Below, piece after piece: positions 16,878 to 25,354 of a stretch of 64,000 bases of DNA. Numbering within the stretch: position 1 is the first letter of the stretch; each line of letters starts with the position of its first letter. A model generated the notes under the pieces. That model worked only from the letters and a program-made list of their open reading frames with translations. It had not been told where the DNA came from and searched no databases. This stretch comes from Streptomyces viridiviolaceus (GTDB taxonomy: Bacteria; Actinomycetota; Actinomycetes; Streptomycetales; Streptomycetaceae). The translations under genes were made by a program, and so were the position numbers. Location of the stretch: NCBI RefSeq assembly GCF_014650995.1, contig NZ_BMWA01000032.1, forward strand, positions 4,327 to 68,326, in the 5' to 3' direction.

Positions 16878-17390
16878 ATGGCTACGCAGACGCAGAGGGC
16901 CGTGCTGGCGGGCGGGTGCTTCTGGGGGATGGAGGAGCTGATTCGCCGACTCCCCGGCGTGACGGCGACCCGGGTCGGATACACCGGGGGTGACGTGCCG
17001 AACGCGACGTACCGCAACCACGGCACGCACGCGGAGGCCATCGAGATCCTCTTCGACCCCACGAAGACCGACTTCCGCACGATCCTGGAGTTCTTCTTCC
17101 AGATCCACGACCCGAGCACCAAGAACCGCCAGGGCAACGACATCGGCCTCAGCTACCGCTCGGCGATCTACTACGTGGACGACGAGCAGAAGCGGATCGC
17201 CGAGGAAACGATCGCGGACGTGGACGCCTCCGGACTGTGGCCGGGCAAGGTCGTCACGGAGGTGGAGCCGGTCGGCCCCTTCTGGGAGGCCGAGCCCGAG
17301 CACCAGGACTACCTGCAGCGTTACCCCGAGGGCTACACCTGCCACTTCCCGCGCCCGGGATGGCGGCTGCCCTCCCGCGCCGAGAGCTGA
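16878..17390 (+). CDS. msrA: Peptide methionine sulfoxide reductase A
   Basis: 170-aa cytoplasmic repair enzyme that reduces methionine-S-sulfoxide in proteins. The catalytic Cys is in AGGCFWGMEE near residue 14, with the conserved GYTGG and HAEAIEI segments. There is only one further Cys, in GYTCHFP near the C-terminus, which could be the resolving residue. ATG 16878 is preceded by GGAGGG at five bases; the frame's earlier start has no such site. A strong hairpin follows. Confidence 0.95.
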   Translation: MATQTQRAVLAGGCFWGMEELIRRLPGVTATRVGYTGGDVPNATYRNHGTHAEAIEILFDPTKTDFRTILEFFFQIHDPSTKNRQGNDIGLSYRSAIYYVDDEQKRIAEETIADVDASGLWPGKVVTEVEPVGPFWEAEPEHQDYLQRYPEGYTCHFPRPGWRLPSRAES

Positions 17391-17394
17391 CCGC

Positions 17395-17429
17395 ATGCGG
17401 CCCGGCCGGGAAATCCGGCCGGGCCGCAT
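17395..17429. terminator. 15-bp perfect hairpin after msrA
   Basis: ATGCGGCCCGGCCGG (17395-17409) and CCGGCCGGGCCGCAT (17415-17429) enclose a five-base loop. It lies between convergent genes and can terminate both. Confidence 0.8.
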
Positions 17430-17438
17430 CCGGGCCCC

Positions 17439-18557
17439 TCAGTGCGGCAGGGTCGCCGGGCTGCCGCCGTTCGCCTCGTAGCCCGCCACCGCCAGGGCGC
17501 GGTAGACCGCGAACTCCGCCGCCGGGTCGGTGGACAGGGTCCAGGGGAGGGCGCCCACGTGGCCGTCGACCCGTATCAACTGGTTCATGGCCTCCGCCCA
17601 GCGCTCGCCGCGCACCAGGAAGAGAATCAGCAGGTGGCGTACGTGCGCCTGCATCGGGTCGTCGGGGCGGGCCGAGTGGACCGCGTGCAGGGCGCCGTGG
17701 ATCGCCTTGGTCACGACCTCGCTCTGGTAGAAGCCGCTGACCAGGTTGACGTCGGGGAGGTGCTCGAACACCGCGAAGAGCGGCATCGCGGCCAGCAGCG
17801 AACCCTGGGGGGCGCGGGCCGCGGCGGCCTCGGCGAACGAGTACGCGAGGTCGCGGGAGCCGTGCCACTTCTCGCACCAGTAGTGCAGCGCGGCCAGGTG
17901 CGCGCCCATGTGGTTCGGGGCGCGGTCGAGGATCTTCAGCCACAGCTGCTCGAAGTCCTCGCGCGTATAGGCCAGGCCCCGCGCCACCGAGAGCTCGATG
18001 ATGTACGGGACCGGGTCACCGGGGGCCAGCAGCGCGGCCTCGCCGCACGCCGCCTTCGCCTCCTCCATGATGATCCGGAACTCGTCCGTGCCGGGCGTCG
18101 CCGTCCGCCACGCCTGCTGCACCAGGAACTCCGCGTGCACCGCCGCGCCGCCCGCGTCCTTCGGGGCCTCGGCCCGCCACACCCGCAGCCACTGCCCGCC
18201 CGGCGTCTCACCGACCCCGCCGGGCCGCTGCCGCAGCTCCAGCGAGGCGGCGCCCGCGAACGCCTGCACGCGCTGCCAGCGCAGCTCACCCTCCGCCGCA
18301 GTGCCGGCGAGGAGCTGCTGCGCCGCTCGGTAGTCCTGGGTGCGCTGCACCAGGTCCAGGACGTCCAGCAGGTCCTGGTCGGGGCCCGGCATGCGGATGT
18401 CCAGCTCCTCCTCGCGGGCGAAGCCGTAGTTGGCGGGGTCCGCCGCGTCCGGATGGCCGGGCGGCACCAGGCCGATGGCGCCGCGCCGGCGCCGCAGGAC
18501 GGGGAGCAGCACGAAGCCGATCATGACCAGTGCCATCAGGACCCAGAGAATCTCCAT
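17439..18557 (-). CDS. Membrane-anchored helical repeat protein, unknown function
   Basis: 372-aa protein with one N-terminal membrane helix (ILWVLMALVMIGFVLLPVL) followed by RRRR, placing the rest in the cytoplasm. The remainder is alpha-helical and TPR-like in character (repeated Ala/Leu/Trp/Arg helices such as DYRAAQQLLAGTAAEGELRWQRVQA), with no catalytic motif. It is convergent with msrA and divergent from metB. I do not recognise a named family; it looks like a conserved Streptomyces protein. Confidence 0.82.
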   Translation of the reverse strand: MEILWVLMALVMIGFVLLPVLRRRRGAIGLVPPGHPDAADPANYGFAREEELDIRMPGPDQDLLDVLDLVQRTQDYRAAQQLLAGTAAEGELRWQRVQAFAGAASLELRQRPGGVGETPGGQWLRVWRAEAPKDAGGAAVHAEFLVQQAWRTATPGTDEFRIIMEEAKAACGEAALLAPGDPVPYIIELSVARGLAYTREDFEQLWLKILDRAPNHMGAHLAALHYWCEKWHGSRDLAYSFAEAAAARAPQGSLLAAMPLFAVFEHLPDVNLVSGFYQSEVVTKAIHGALHAVHSARPDDPMQAHVRHLLILFLVRGERWAEAMNQLIRVDGHVGALPWTLSTDPAAEFAVYRALAVAGYEANGGSPATLPH

Positions 18558-18640
18558 GCCTCAAGCGAACCAGACCGCGGCGACAATTGGCCAACCTGCG
18601 CCGCGCCCCTGTGGAAAACGCGCGAAGCCCCCGGCGGCAC

Positions 18641-18655
18641 TACCCTCGGTGCTCA
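18641..18655 (+). promoter_or_regulatory. Candidate -10 for metB
   Basis: TACCCT (18641-18646) lies eight bases before the ATG at 18655; the message would have a zero to two base leader. Confidence 0.35.
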
Positions 18656-19809
18656 TGAGCGACAGGCACATCAGTCAGCACTTCGAGACGCTCGCGATTC
18701 ACGCGGGCAACACCGCCGACCCCCTGACGGGCGCGGTCGTCCCGCCCATCTACCAGGTGTCGACCTACAAGCAGGACGGCGTCGGCGGCCTGCGCGGCGG
18801 CTACGAGTACAGCCGCAGCGCGAATCCGACCCGTACCGCGCTGGAGGAGAACCTCGCCGCCCTCGAGGGCGGGCGCCGCGGCCTCGCGTTCGCGTCCGGA
18901 CTGGCGGCCGAGGACTGCCTGTTGCGCACGCTGCTGCGTCCCGGCGACCACGTGGTCATCCCCAACGACGCCTACGGCGGGACCTTCCGGCTGTTCGCCA
19001 AGGTCGCCACCCGCTGGGGGGTGGAGTGGTCCGTGGCGGACACCAGCGACCCCGCGGCCGTGCGGGCGGCCCTCACCCCCGAGACCAAGGCCGTGTGGGT
19101 GGAGACGCCGTCCAACCCGCTGCTCGGCATCACCGACATCGCCGCCGTCGCGCAGGTCGCCCGGGACGCCGGTGCGCGGCTCGTCGTCGACAACACCTTC
19201 GCCACGCCGTACCTCCAGCAGCCGCTCGCGCTCGGCGCGGACGTCGTCGTGCACTCCCTGACCAAGTACATGGGCGGTCACTCGGACGTCGTGGGCGGCG
19301 CGCTGATCGTGAACGACCAGGAGCTGGGCGAGGAGCTGGCGTTCCACCAGAACGCGATGGGCGCGGTCGCCGGGCCCTTCGACTCCTGGCTGGTGCTGCG
19401 CGGCACCAAGACGCTGGCGGTGCGCATGGACCGGCACAGCGAGAACGCCACGAAGGTCGCCGAGATGCTCACCCGGCACGCGCGTGTGACGAGCGTGCTG
19501 TACCCGGGGCTGCCCGAGCACCCGGGGCACGAGGTCGCCGCCAAGCAGATGAAGGCGTTCGGCGGCATGGTGTCCTTCCGCGTCGAGGGCGGCGAGGAGG
19601 CGGCCGTCGAGGTCTGCAACCGCGCGAAGGTCTTCACGCTCGGCGAGTCCCTGGGCGGCGTCGAGTCGCTGATCGAGCACCCCGGCCGGATGACGCACGC
19701 CTCGGCGGCCGGCTCGGCCCTTGAGGTGCCCGCCGACCTGGTGCGTCTGTCGGTCGGCATCGAGAACGCCGACGACCTCCTGGAGGACCTCCAGCAGGCG
19801 CTGGGCTAG
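18655..19809 (+). CDS. metB: Cystathionine gamma-synthase
   Basis: 384-aa PLP enzyme of the Cys/Met metabolism family. It joins an activated homoserine with cysteine to form cystathionine in methionine synthesis. The family N-terminus FETLAIHAGNTADPLTGAVVPPIYQVSTY is conserved (about 10-40). The PLP-contacting GYEYSRSANPTR, the ETPSNPLL segment and the Schiff-base Lys in SLTKYMGGHSD (about 207) are all present. A distinction from cystathionine gamma-lyase cannot be made safely from motifs alone; recalled S. coelicolor synteny (metB after msrA) supports the synthase. It is monocistronic, convergent with the small membrane protein at 19820. Confidence 0.9.
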   Translation: MSDRHISQHFETLAIHAGNTADPLTGAVVPPIYQVSTYKQDGVGGLRGGYEYSRSANPTRTALEENLAALEGGRRGLAFASGLAAEDCLLRTLLRPGDHVVIPNDAYGGTFRLFAKVATRWGVEWSVADTSDPAAVRAALTPETKAVWVETPSNPLLGITDIAAVAQVARDAGARLVVDNTFATPYLQQPLALGADVVVHSLTKYMGGHSDVVGGALIVNDQELGEELAFHQNAMGAVAGPFDSWLVLRGTKTLAVRMDRHSENATKVAEMLTRHARVTSVLYPGLPEHPGHEVAAKQMKAFGGMVSFRVEGGEEAAVEVCNRAKVFTLGESLGGVESLIEHPGRMTHASAAGSALEVPADLVRLSVGIENADDLLEDLQQALG

Positions 19810-19819
19810 CAGCCGGGGC

Positions 19820-20077
19820 TCACCAGCCCTCCCAGCCCGTCACGGGTGGGGTCGTCTCCGACGGCGGCTCCACCCAGGGCCGTGCGGTCAGCGCCCACAC
19901 CGTGAACGCCACGGCCGCGGCGCACAGCACCAGCCACATCAGACGGCGGGCGGCGGTCCTGCGCCGCAGCATGCGGCCGCCGCGGCGCACGGCGTCCGCG
20001 TACAGGTCGGGCGGCACCCGGGGCGGCGACTGCTCCATGATCCGCCGTACGGCCGCTTCCCTCTGCGGACGGTTCAT
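19820..20077 (-). CDS. Small single-span membrane protein coupled to sigma-like gene
   Basis: 85-aa protein with a basic N-terminal half and one membrane helix (LMWLVLCAAAVAFTVWAL, about 46-64). A short Pro-rich outer tail ends in GWEGW. Its ATG overlaps the stop codon of the upstream sigma-like gene by ATGA (20074-20077), so the two are translationally coupled. Size and topology would suit an anti-sigma-type partner, but no zinc-binding anti-sigma motif is present. Unknown function. Confidence 0.75.
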   Translation of the reverse strand: MNRPQREAAVRRIMEQSPPRVPPDLYADAVRRGGRMLRRRTAARRLMWLVLCAAAVAFTVWALTARPWVEPPSETTPPVTGWEGW

Positions 20078-20574
20078 GAGGTCGCCGCCTCAGCCTTCGC
20101 GACCGGCCGTGCGGCCCTGTCCGGCGGGTGCAGCAGCGTCGCCGTGGCGCGGTCGCAGATCGTCCGGACGCGTTCGGCGGGCAGGCCGAGCAGGGCCGCC
20201 GCCTGCTCCTCGGCGACACCCTCGTACAGCCTGAGCACCACGATCAGCCGCTCCTGCGGGGTGAGCACGCCCAGGGTGCCGACGGGCTGCCGGCGGGCCC
20301 GGCCGAAGCCGCCGTAGTGCCAGGCCCCGCGGGCGAACCGGGTGGCGAGGTACTGGCGGGCACGGTCGTACGGGTCCTCGCCGCGCAGCTGGTCCCAGCA
20401 CGCGTAGGTGTGGGCGAGGGACAGGGCCAGCAGGCGCCGCGCGCGCGGATTGTCGTCGCGGGCCTCGGCGGTGAGCAGGGTGGCGGCGTGCAGCAGCCGC
20501 CCTGCCGCGCCGGCGACGAACGCCTCGAACTCCCGGGCCCGGCGGGCACCCTGGGACGCATGCCGTTCTCGCAC
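20074..20574 (-). CDS. Sigma-70 region 4-like protein
   Basis: 166-aa protein. The C-terminal third is a sigma region 4-type helix-turn-helix: LTPQERLIVVLRLYEGVAEEQAAALLGLPAERVRTIC (about 103-140, written in parts). The N-terminal half (RRAREFEAFVAGAAGRLLHAATLLTAEA) resembles a degenerate region 2 but lacks the usual -10 recognition sequence. It may be an ECF-like factor, a degenerate sigma factor or an accessory regulator. It is coupled to the downstream membrane protein. A cluster of short repeats lies immediately upstream. Confidence 0.7.
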   Translation of the reverse strand: MRERHASQGARRAREFEAFVAGAAGRLLHAATLLTAEARDDNPRARRLLALSLAHTYACWDQLRGEDPYDRARQYLATRFARGAWHYGGFGRARRQPVGTLGVLTPQERLIVVLRLYEGVAEEQAAALLGLPAERVRTICDRATATLLHPPDRAARPVAKAEAATS

Positions 20575-20616
20575 CGCGCCTCCCGCCTTCGAGGGCGACC
20601 CCCGTGACCGATGGGC

Positions 20617-20676
20617 CCTCTGTGACCATGGGCCCTCTGTGAACCCTGCGCCTCTGTGACCTCTGTGCCTCTGCGA
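20617..20676. repeat. Cluster of five CCTCTGTGA repeats
   Basis: CCTCTGTGA occurs at 20617-20625, 20634-20642 and 20651-20659 (period 17). Variants CCTCTGTGC at 20660-20668 and CCTCTGCGA at 20668-20676 follow. The array starts about 40 bases upstream of the sigma-like gene's start codon and may be a multi-site regulator target. Confidence 0.7.
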
Positions 20677-20791
20677 GGAGACCCCGTCGCGCGCGGAACC
20701 GCGACCGTGTGCACCAGGGGCCCGGTCTCATATCAGGCCAGGGCCGGCCCGCCGGTCAAGAGCCGGGCGGCATCCGTCCCGGAAAGGCGGC

Positions 20792-21316
20792 TCAGGAGGC
20801 GGACGCCGATTCCGGGCCCGACGCGCCCGGTGCGGCCATACGGGCGGACAGGGCGCCGTTGAAGCGTGTGAGGAGCGTGCAGAACGACTCGCGCTCCTCC
20901 GGCGTCCAGTCGTGGGTCAACTCGGCCATGAGCTCGCGCCGGGAGGACCGCACCTCGTGCAGCCGCGACACCCCGCGCGGGGACAGCTGGAGCACCACGG
21001 CACGCCCGTCCTCGGGGTGCGAGGTGCGCTTCACGAGGCCGCTGTCGACGAGCGGAGCCACCTGCCGGGTGACCGTGGAGGAGTCGATCCCCATGCTCGC
21101 GGCGAGCGCCTTCACACCCATCGGACCCTCTTTGTCGAGGCGGTTGAGCAGCAGGTACGCGGCACGGTCCATCGAGTTGCGCACCTGCCCGACCCCGCCG
21201 AGCCGGGTCTGTTCGGCACGTCGGGCGAACACCGCCACCTCGTGCTGGAGCGTGTCGAGGAGACCGGTGTCACCGGCGGTCGTCATGTCCATCGACATTT
21301 CAGGTGTTGTGGGCAT
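20792..21316 (-). CDS. MarR-family transcriptional regulator
   Basis: 174-aa winged helix regulator. The DNA-binding core is MGVKALAASMGIDSSTVTRQVAPLVDSGLVKR followed by the wing TSHPEDGRAVVLQLSPRG. Flanking helices provide the dimer interface. It has no Cys that would mark an OhrR-type peroxide sensor. The start is uncertain: 21316 is the longest, while ATG codons at 21298 and 21292 are possible and none has a strong ribosome site. It is divergent from ilvA with a 144-base gap, but ilvA is a housekeeping gene and control by this protein is unproven. Confidence 0.88.
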   Translation of the reverse strand: MPTTPEMSMDMTTAGDTGLLDTLQHEVAVFARRAEQTRLGGVGQVRNSMDRAAYLLLNRLDKEGPMGVKALAASMGIDSSTVTRQVAPLVDSGLVKRTSHPEDGRAVVLQLSPRGVSRLHEVRSSRRELMAELTHDWTPEERESFCTLLTRFNGALSARMAAPGASGPESASAS

Positions 21317-21460
21317 GGCCGGGGGCTCACTTCGTGGAGGGCTGCTGGTTGGGGGACAGGGTACGCGGCCGGGGGACGAGGCGTACCGGCGCTGCCCAAA
21401 GCCGGTCTCGGAGGTTGGTCACAACGGCAGACGACGGCTGTGAACTGCGATGCTGGAGTC

Positions 21461-22690
21461 ATGAGCTACAGCACGGCCGACCCCCTGGGGCCGGTCACCC
21501 TCGACGACGTGCGCGGCGCCCAGAAGATGCTCTCGGGCGTGGCACGGGTGACGGCGATGGAGGGCAGCAGGTACCTGTCCCAGCTGGTCGGTGCACCGGT
21601 TCACCTCAAGTGCGAGAACCTCCAGCGGACGGGTTCGTTCAAGCTGCGCGGCGCCTACGTCCGTATCGCCGGGCTGCTGCCCGAGGAGCGGGCCGCCGGG
21701 GTGGTCGCCGCCAGCGCCGGCAACCACGCGCAGGGCGTGGCCCTGGCGTCGTCGCTGCTCGGTGTGCGCTCGACGGTGTTCATGCCGAGGTCCGCCCCGC
21801 TGCCCAAGATCAGCGCGACCCGGGACTACGGCGCCGAGGTGCGCCTGCACGGTCAGGTGGTGGACGAGACGCTGGCCGCCGCCCAGGAGTACGCGGCGGA
21901 GACCGGCGCGGTCTTCATCCACCCCTTCGACCACCCCGACGTCATCGCGGGACAGGGCACCGTCGGGCTGGAGATCCTGGAGCAGTGCCCCGAGGTCCGT
22001 ACCGTCGTGGTCGGCATCGGCGGCGGCGGGCTGATCGCCGGCATAGCGGTCGCCGTGAAGGCGGTCCGGCCGGACGTGCGGATCGTGGGTGTGCAGGCGG
22101 CGGGCGCGGCGGCCTATCCGCCGTCGCTGGCCGCGGGGCGGCCCGTGTCGGTCGAGAACCCGGCGACGATGGCCGACGGCATCAAGGTGGGGCGGCCCGG
22201 CGACGTGCCGTTCGGGATCGTCGGCGACCTGGTGGACGAGGTCCGTACGGTCACCGAGGACGAGCTGTCCACCGCGCTGCTGCTGTGTCTGGAACGGGCC
22301 AAGCTGGTCGTCGAGCCGGCCGGGGCCAGCCCGGTGGCGGCGCTGCTGAGCGATCCCGGCGCCTTCGAGGGCCCGGTGGTGGCGGTGCTGTCCGGCGGCA
22401 ACGTCGATCCGGTGCTGATGCAGGGCGTCCTGCGCCACGGCATGGCCGCGCAGGGCCGCTACCTGGCGGTCCGGCTGCGCCTGACGGACCGCCCCGGCGC
22501 CCTCGCCACACTTCTCGGCGTGTTGTCGGCGGTGGACGCGAACGTGCTGGACGTCAGCCACGTACGGACCGACCCACGGCTCGGGCTCACGGAGGCGGAG
22601 GTCGAGCTGCACCTGGAGACCAAGGGCCCGGAGCACTGCGCGGAGGTCGGCCGGGCGCTGCGGGACGCGGGCTACACGGTCATGCCCTGA
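21461..22690 (+). CDS. ilvA: Threonine dehydratase with ACT domain
   Basis: 409-aa PLP enzyme that turns threonine into 2-oxobutyrate for isoleucine synthesis. The PLP Lys is in TGSFKLRGAY (about 62), followed by SAGNHAQGVA and the phosphate-binding GIGGGGLIAG. A single ACT domain (about 332-405, AVRLRLTDRPGALATLLGVL) suggests allosteric control by an amino acid. The single short ACT domain puts it in the catabolic-type (TdcB-like) subgroup that serves as the biosynthetic enzyme in many actinobacteria. The ATG was chosen by alignment with the family start; an upstream extension would overlap the MarR promoter. Confidence 0.92.
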   Translation: MSYSTADPLGPVTLDDVRGAQKMLSGVARVTAMEGSRYLSQLVGAPVHLKCENLQRTGSFKLRGAYVRIAGLLPEERAAGVVAASAGNHAQGVALASSLLGVRSTVFMPRSAPLPKISATRDYGAEVRLHGQVVDETLAAAQEYAAETGAVFIHPFDHPDVIAGQGTVGLEILEQCPEVRTVVVGIGGGGLIAGIAVAVKAVRPDVRIVGVQAAGAAAYPPSLAAGRPVSVENPATMADGIKVGRPGDVPFGIVGDLVDEVRTVTEDELSTALLLCLERAKLVVEPAGASPVAALLSDPGAFEGPVVAVLSGGNVDPVLMQGVLRHGMAAQGRYLAVRLRLTDRPGALATLLGVLSAVDANVLDVSHVRTDPRLGLTEAEVELHLETKGPEHCAEVGRALRDAGYTVMP

Positions 22691-22708
22691 GGCGCGCGGA
22701 CCACGACG

Positions 22709-22741
22709 AAGCCCCCGGGGTCACCAGGACGCCGGGGGCTT
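22709..22741. terminator. Terminator between ilvA and greA
   Basis: AAGCCCCCGG (22709-22718) pairs with CCGGGGGCTT (22732-22741) across 13 bases. It is symmetric, so it suits both convergent genes. Confidence 0.8.
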
Positions 22742-22783
22742 GTCCACGACATGTCGGCCGGGCGCGCCGGCCGGGGCCGGCTG

Positions 22784-23281
22784 TCAGCCGTTGTAGGGCT
22801 CGGCCTTGAGGATCTTCACGCAAGCCTTCTTGCCGTTGGGCAGCTCGTACTCCGCGTCCTCGCCGACCTTGTGGCCGATGACGCCCGCGCCCAGGGGGGA
22901 CTGCGGCGAATAGGTCTCGATGTCCGCGCTCGCGTACTCGCGCGAGGCGAGCAGGAACGTCAGCGTGTCGTCCTCGTCACCGTCGAAGGCGATCGTGACG
23001 ACCATGCCGGGCGCCACCGCACCGTTCGCCGCCGGCGGTTCGCCCACCTTGGCGCTCTCGAGGAGCTGCGTCAGCTGGCGCACACGGAGCTCCTGCTTGC
23101 CCTGCTCCTCCTTCGCCGCGTGGTACCCGCCGTTCTCCCGCAGGTCCCCCTCCTCGCGGGCCGCCGCGATCTTGGCAGAGATCTCGGTGCGCGCGGGACC
23201 AGTAAGGTACTCAAGCTCCTCCTTGAGCTTGTTGTACGCCTCCTGGGTCAGCCAGGTGACGTTCTCGCTGGTCTGGGTCAC
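22784..23281 (-). CDS. greA: Transcription elongation factor GreA
   Basis: 165-aa factor that rescues backtracked RNA polymerase by stimulating transcript cleavage. The N-terminal coiled coil (TWLTQEAYNKLKEELEYLTG onwards, about 8-80) carries the acidic tip in REEGDLRENGGYHAAKEEQ. The C-terminal FKBP-like domain ends SPLGAGVIGHKVGEDAEY. The GTG at 23281 is chosen because GAGGAG sits nine bases before it; the longer frame from 23311 lacks such a site. Confidence 0.96.
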   Translation of the reverse strand: MTQTSENVTWLTQEAYNKLKEELEYLTGPARTEISAKIAAAREEGDLRENGGYHAAKEEQGKQELRVRQLTQLLESAKVGEPPAANGAVAPGMVVTIAFDGDEDDTLTFLLASREYASADIETYSPQSPLGAGVIGHKVGEDAEYELPNGKKACVKILKAEPYNG

Positions 23282-23448
23282 AGGTGCTCCTCGTCGGTAC
23301 TGGGAATACAAAGCAACGCCCTACCCAGAAGAATGTTCCTTCACGGAAGGGCGAAACCACGAGCCTAACAATTCGGCGGCCAAAGGGGGAGGACAAAAGC
23401 CACCTGATTTACGTCAACGCAGGTCAGCGCAGACGCATTCCCGGCGGG

Positions 23449-23847
23449 TCAGTCCGCGTGACAGCCGAGCAGCTCGGCCGAGGTGCCCCGCGCCTTCGTG
23501 CGCAGCGTGACGACCTTGTCGATGCGCGTGTCGTCGCCGTCGAAGCGGAAGTCGGCCCGGCCCACCTCGCCGCCGTCCTCCGCCTGGGAGCGCAGCGTGC
23601 AGTAGCCGGCCGCGTCGGCGTCCTTGCGGACCTCCAGGTGCACCTGCACCGCGTCCTCGGAGATGTCGAAGCCGATCACCTCGGCGCTGATCTTGTTCTG
23701 GCCGACGTAGTGGTAGCCGAAGTACCCGATCAGCACCACCATGAGGGCACCGAGGACGCCGCCGACGATCTTGAGGGTGCGGTCGGCCCGTTCGTCCGAG
23801 GAGCGGCCGTACCGGCTCTCCGGCAGTCGCGTGCTCGACGTGCTCAT
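23449..23847 (-). CDS. DUF4307 family membrane protein
   Basis: 132-aa protein with a polar N-terminus and one membrane helix (IVGGVLGALMVVLIGYFGYHYV, about 27-48). An outer beta-rich domain has two Cys (YCTLR and LLGCHAD) that may form a disulfide. This pattern matches DUF4307, an actinobacterial family commonly found between greA and mca. Function unknown. AGAGGA precedes the ATG. It is divergent from mca. Confidence 0.88.
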   Translation of the reverse strand: MSTSSTRLPESRYGRSSDERADRTLKIVGGVLGALMVVLIGYFGYHYVGQNKISAEVIGFDISEDAVQVHLEVRKDADAAGYCTLRSQAEDGGEVGRADFRFDGDDTRIDKVVTLRTKARGTSAELLGCHAD

Positions 23848-24053
23848 GATCGTCCTCTCGGCAGGAGCCGTGCGAGATGTCCCGAATGGGGCCCCGGAGC
23901 CCGGCCCCGGAATTATTCGCCTCCCGATTCGGTCACTATAGAAGCCGCCCGCCCGCCGCCCGACCGCCACCCCTGCACGACGTCCCTGCGGGACGACACC
24001 TACCAGATTCTGCGCCGACGCACACAGGGCGCCGACCGACCGAGGATTGAGTC

Positions 24054-24935
24054 TTGACTGACCAGCTGCGACTGATGGCCGTCCACGCCCACCCCGACGA
24101 CGAGTCGAGCAAGGGCGCGGCCACCATGGCGAAGTACGTGTCCGAGGGGGTGGACGTGCTGGTCGTGACCTGCACGGGCGGGGAGCGCGGCTCCATCCTC
24201 AACCCCAAGCTGCAGGGCGACGCGTACATCGAGGAGCACATCCACGAGGTGCGCAAGAAGGAGATGGACGAGGCCCGGGAGATCCTCGGCGTCAAGCAGG
24301 AGTGGCTCGGCTTCGTCGACTCCGGCCTGCCCGAGGGCGACCCGCTGCCGCCGCTGCCGGAGGGGTGTTTCGCCCTGGAGGACGTCGACAAGGCGGCCGG
24401 TGAGCTGGTGCGGAAGATCCGTTCCTTCCGGCCCCAGGTCATCACCACCTACGACGAGAACGGCGGCTACCCGCACCCCGACCACATCATGACCCACAAG
24501 ATCACGATGGTGGCCTTCGAGGGCGCGGCGGACACCGAGAAGTACCCGGAGTCCGAGTACGGCCCGGCGTACCAGCCGCTGAAGGTGTACTACAACCAGG
24601 GCTTCAACCGCCCCCGCACCGAGGCCCTGCACCAGGCGATGCTGGACCGCGGACTGGAGTCGCCCTACGGCGACTGGCTCAAGCGCTGGGAGGAGTTCGA
24701 GCGCAAGGAGCGCACGCTCACCACGCACGTCCCGTGCGCCGACTTCTTCGAGGTCCGCGACAGGGCGCTGATCGCGCACGCCACGCAGATCGACCCCGAG
24801 GGCGGCTGGTTCCGGGTGCCGATGGACCTCCAGAAGGAGGTCTGGCCCACCGAGGAGTACGAGCTCGCGAAGTCGCTCGTCGACACCTCCCTCCCCGAGG
24901 ACGACCTCTTCGCGGGCATCCGCGACAATGCCTGA
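24054..24935 (+). CDS. mca: Mycothiol S-conjugate amidase
   Basis: 293-aa zinc amidase that splits mycothiol conjugates of electrophiles and antibiotics into a mercapturic acid, exported for detoxification, and GlcN-inositol. Zinc ligands are in VHAHPDDESSKG (about 9-20) and YPHPDHIMTH (about 143-152). The ERGSILNP stretch is typical of Mca/MshB. The start is a TTG with GAGGATTGAG upstream. Its 3' end overlaps the next gene by eight bases. Confidence 0.95.
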   Translation: MTDQLRLMAVHAHPDDESSKGAATMAKYVSEGVDVLVVTCTGGERGSILNPKLQGDAYIEEHIHEVRKKEMDEAREILGVKQEWLGFVDSGLPEGDPLPPLPEGCFALEDVDKAAGELVRKIRSFRPQVITTYDENGGYPHPDHIMTHKITMVAFEGAADTEKYPESEYGPAYQPLKVYYNQGFNRPRTEALHQAMLDRGLESPYGDWLKRWEEFERKERTLTTHVPCADFFEVRDRALIAHATQIDPEGGWFRVPMDLQKEVWPTEEYELAKSLVDTSLPEDDLFAGIRDNA

Positions 24936-25185
24936 CATGAGCGCAAGCGCAAGCCTGGCAATGACGCACCTCGTCACTCTCGCCGAACTCGACGAGGACA
25001 AGGTCACCCCCGGCGTCCTCGGCTTCATCGTCTTCGCGGTGATGGCCCTGGCGGTGTGGGGTCTGATGAAGTCCATGAACCGGCACATGGGCAAGGTCGA
25101 CTTCAAGGAGGCCCCGGACCCGGAGGCGGAGGCCTCCGGCAAGGCCGACAGGACCTCCGGCCGGGTCGAGCCCCAGCAGGGCTGA
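24928..25185 (+). CDS. Small membrane protein coupled to mca
   Basis: 85-aa protein with one helix (GVLGFIVFAVMALAVWGLM, about 29-47) and a charged cytoplasmic tail ending GRVEPQQG. The ATG overlaps mca by eight bases, implying translational coupling. The small membrane gene after mca is, from memory, conserved in actinobacteria, but no role is known. Later in-frame ATG codons (for example at 24937, and 24961) would remove the overlap. Confidence 0.8.
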   Translation: MPDMSASASLAMTHLVTLAELDEDKVTPGVLGFIVFAVMALAVWGLMKSMNRHMGKVDFKEAPDPEAEASGKADRTSGRVEPQQG

Positions 25186-25203
25186 GGGCGCGTCCCCGGC
25201 GCC

Positions 25204-25233
25204 TCGGCGGGCGTGAGGAACCACGCCCGCCGA
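25204..25233. terminator. 12-bp perfect hairpin after the mca operon
   Basis: TCGGCGGGCGTG (25204-25215), loop AGGAAC, CACGCCCGCCGA (25222-25233). Confidence 0.75.
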
Positions 25234-25354
25234 CGCGGACACGGCCGCACACGGCGGGCCACGCAGGACCGAGGCGGACCGGCGACCTCCGACCAGGGCC
25301 CCGGCCCCGGCTCCGTACCCCCGTGAGCCGGGGACCCGTGACGGCAGCCGCGGC

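Noticed and set aside
20617..20676. Short repeat cluster considered as a CRISPR array
   Set aside because: Units are only nine bases, spacers are 8 bases or fewer, and no cas genes are present.
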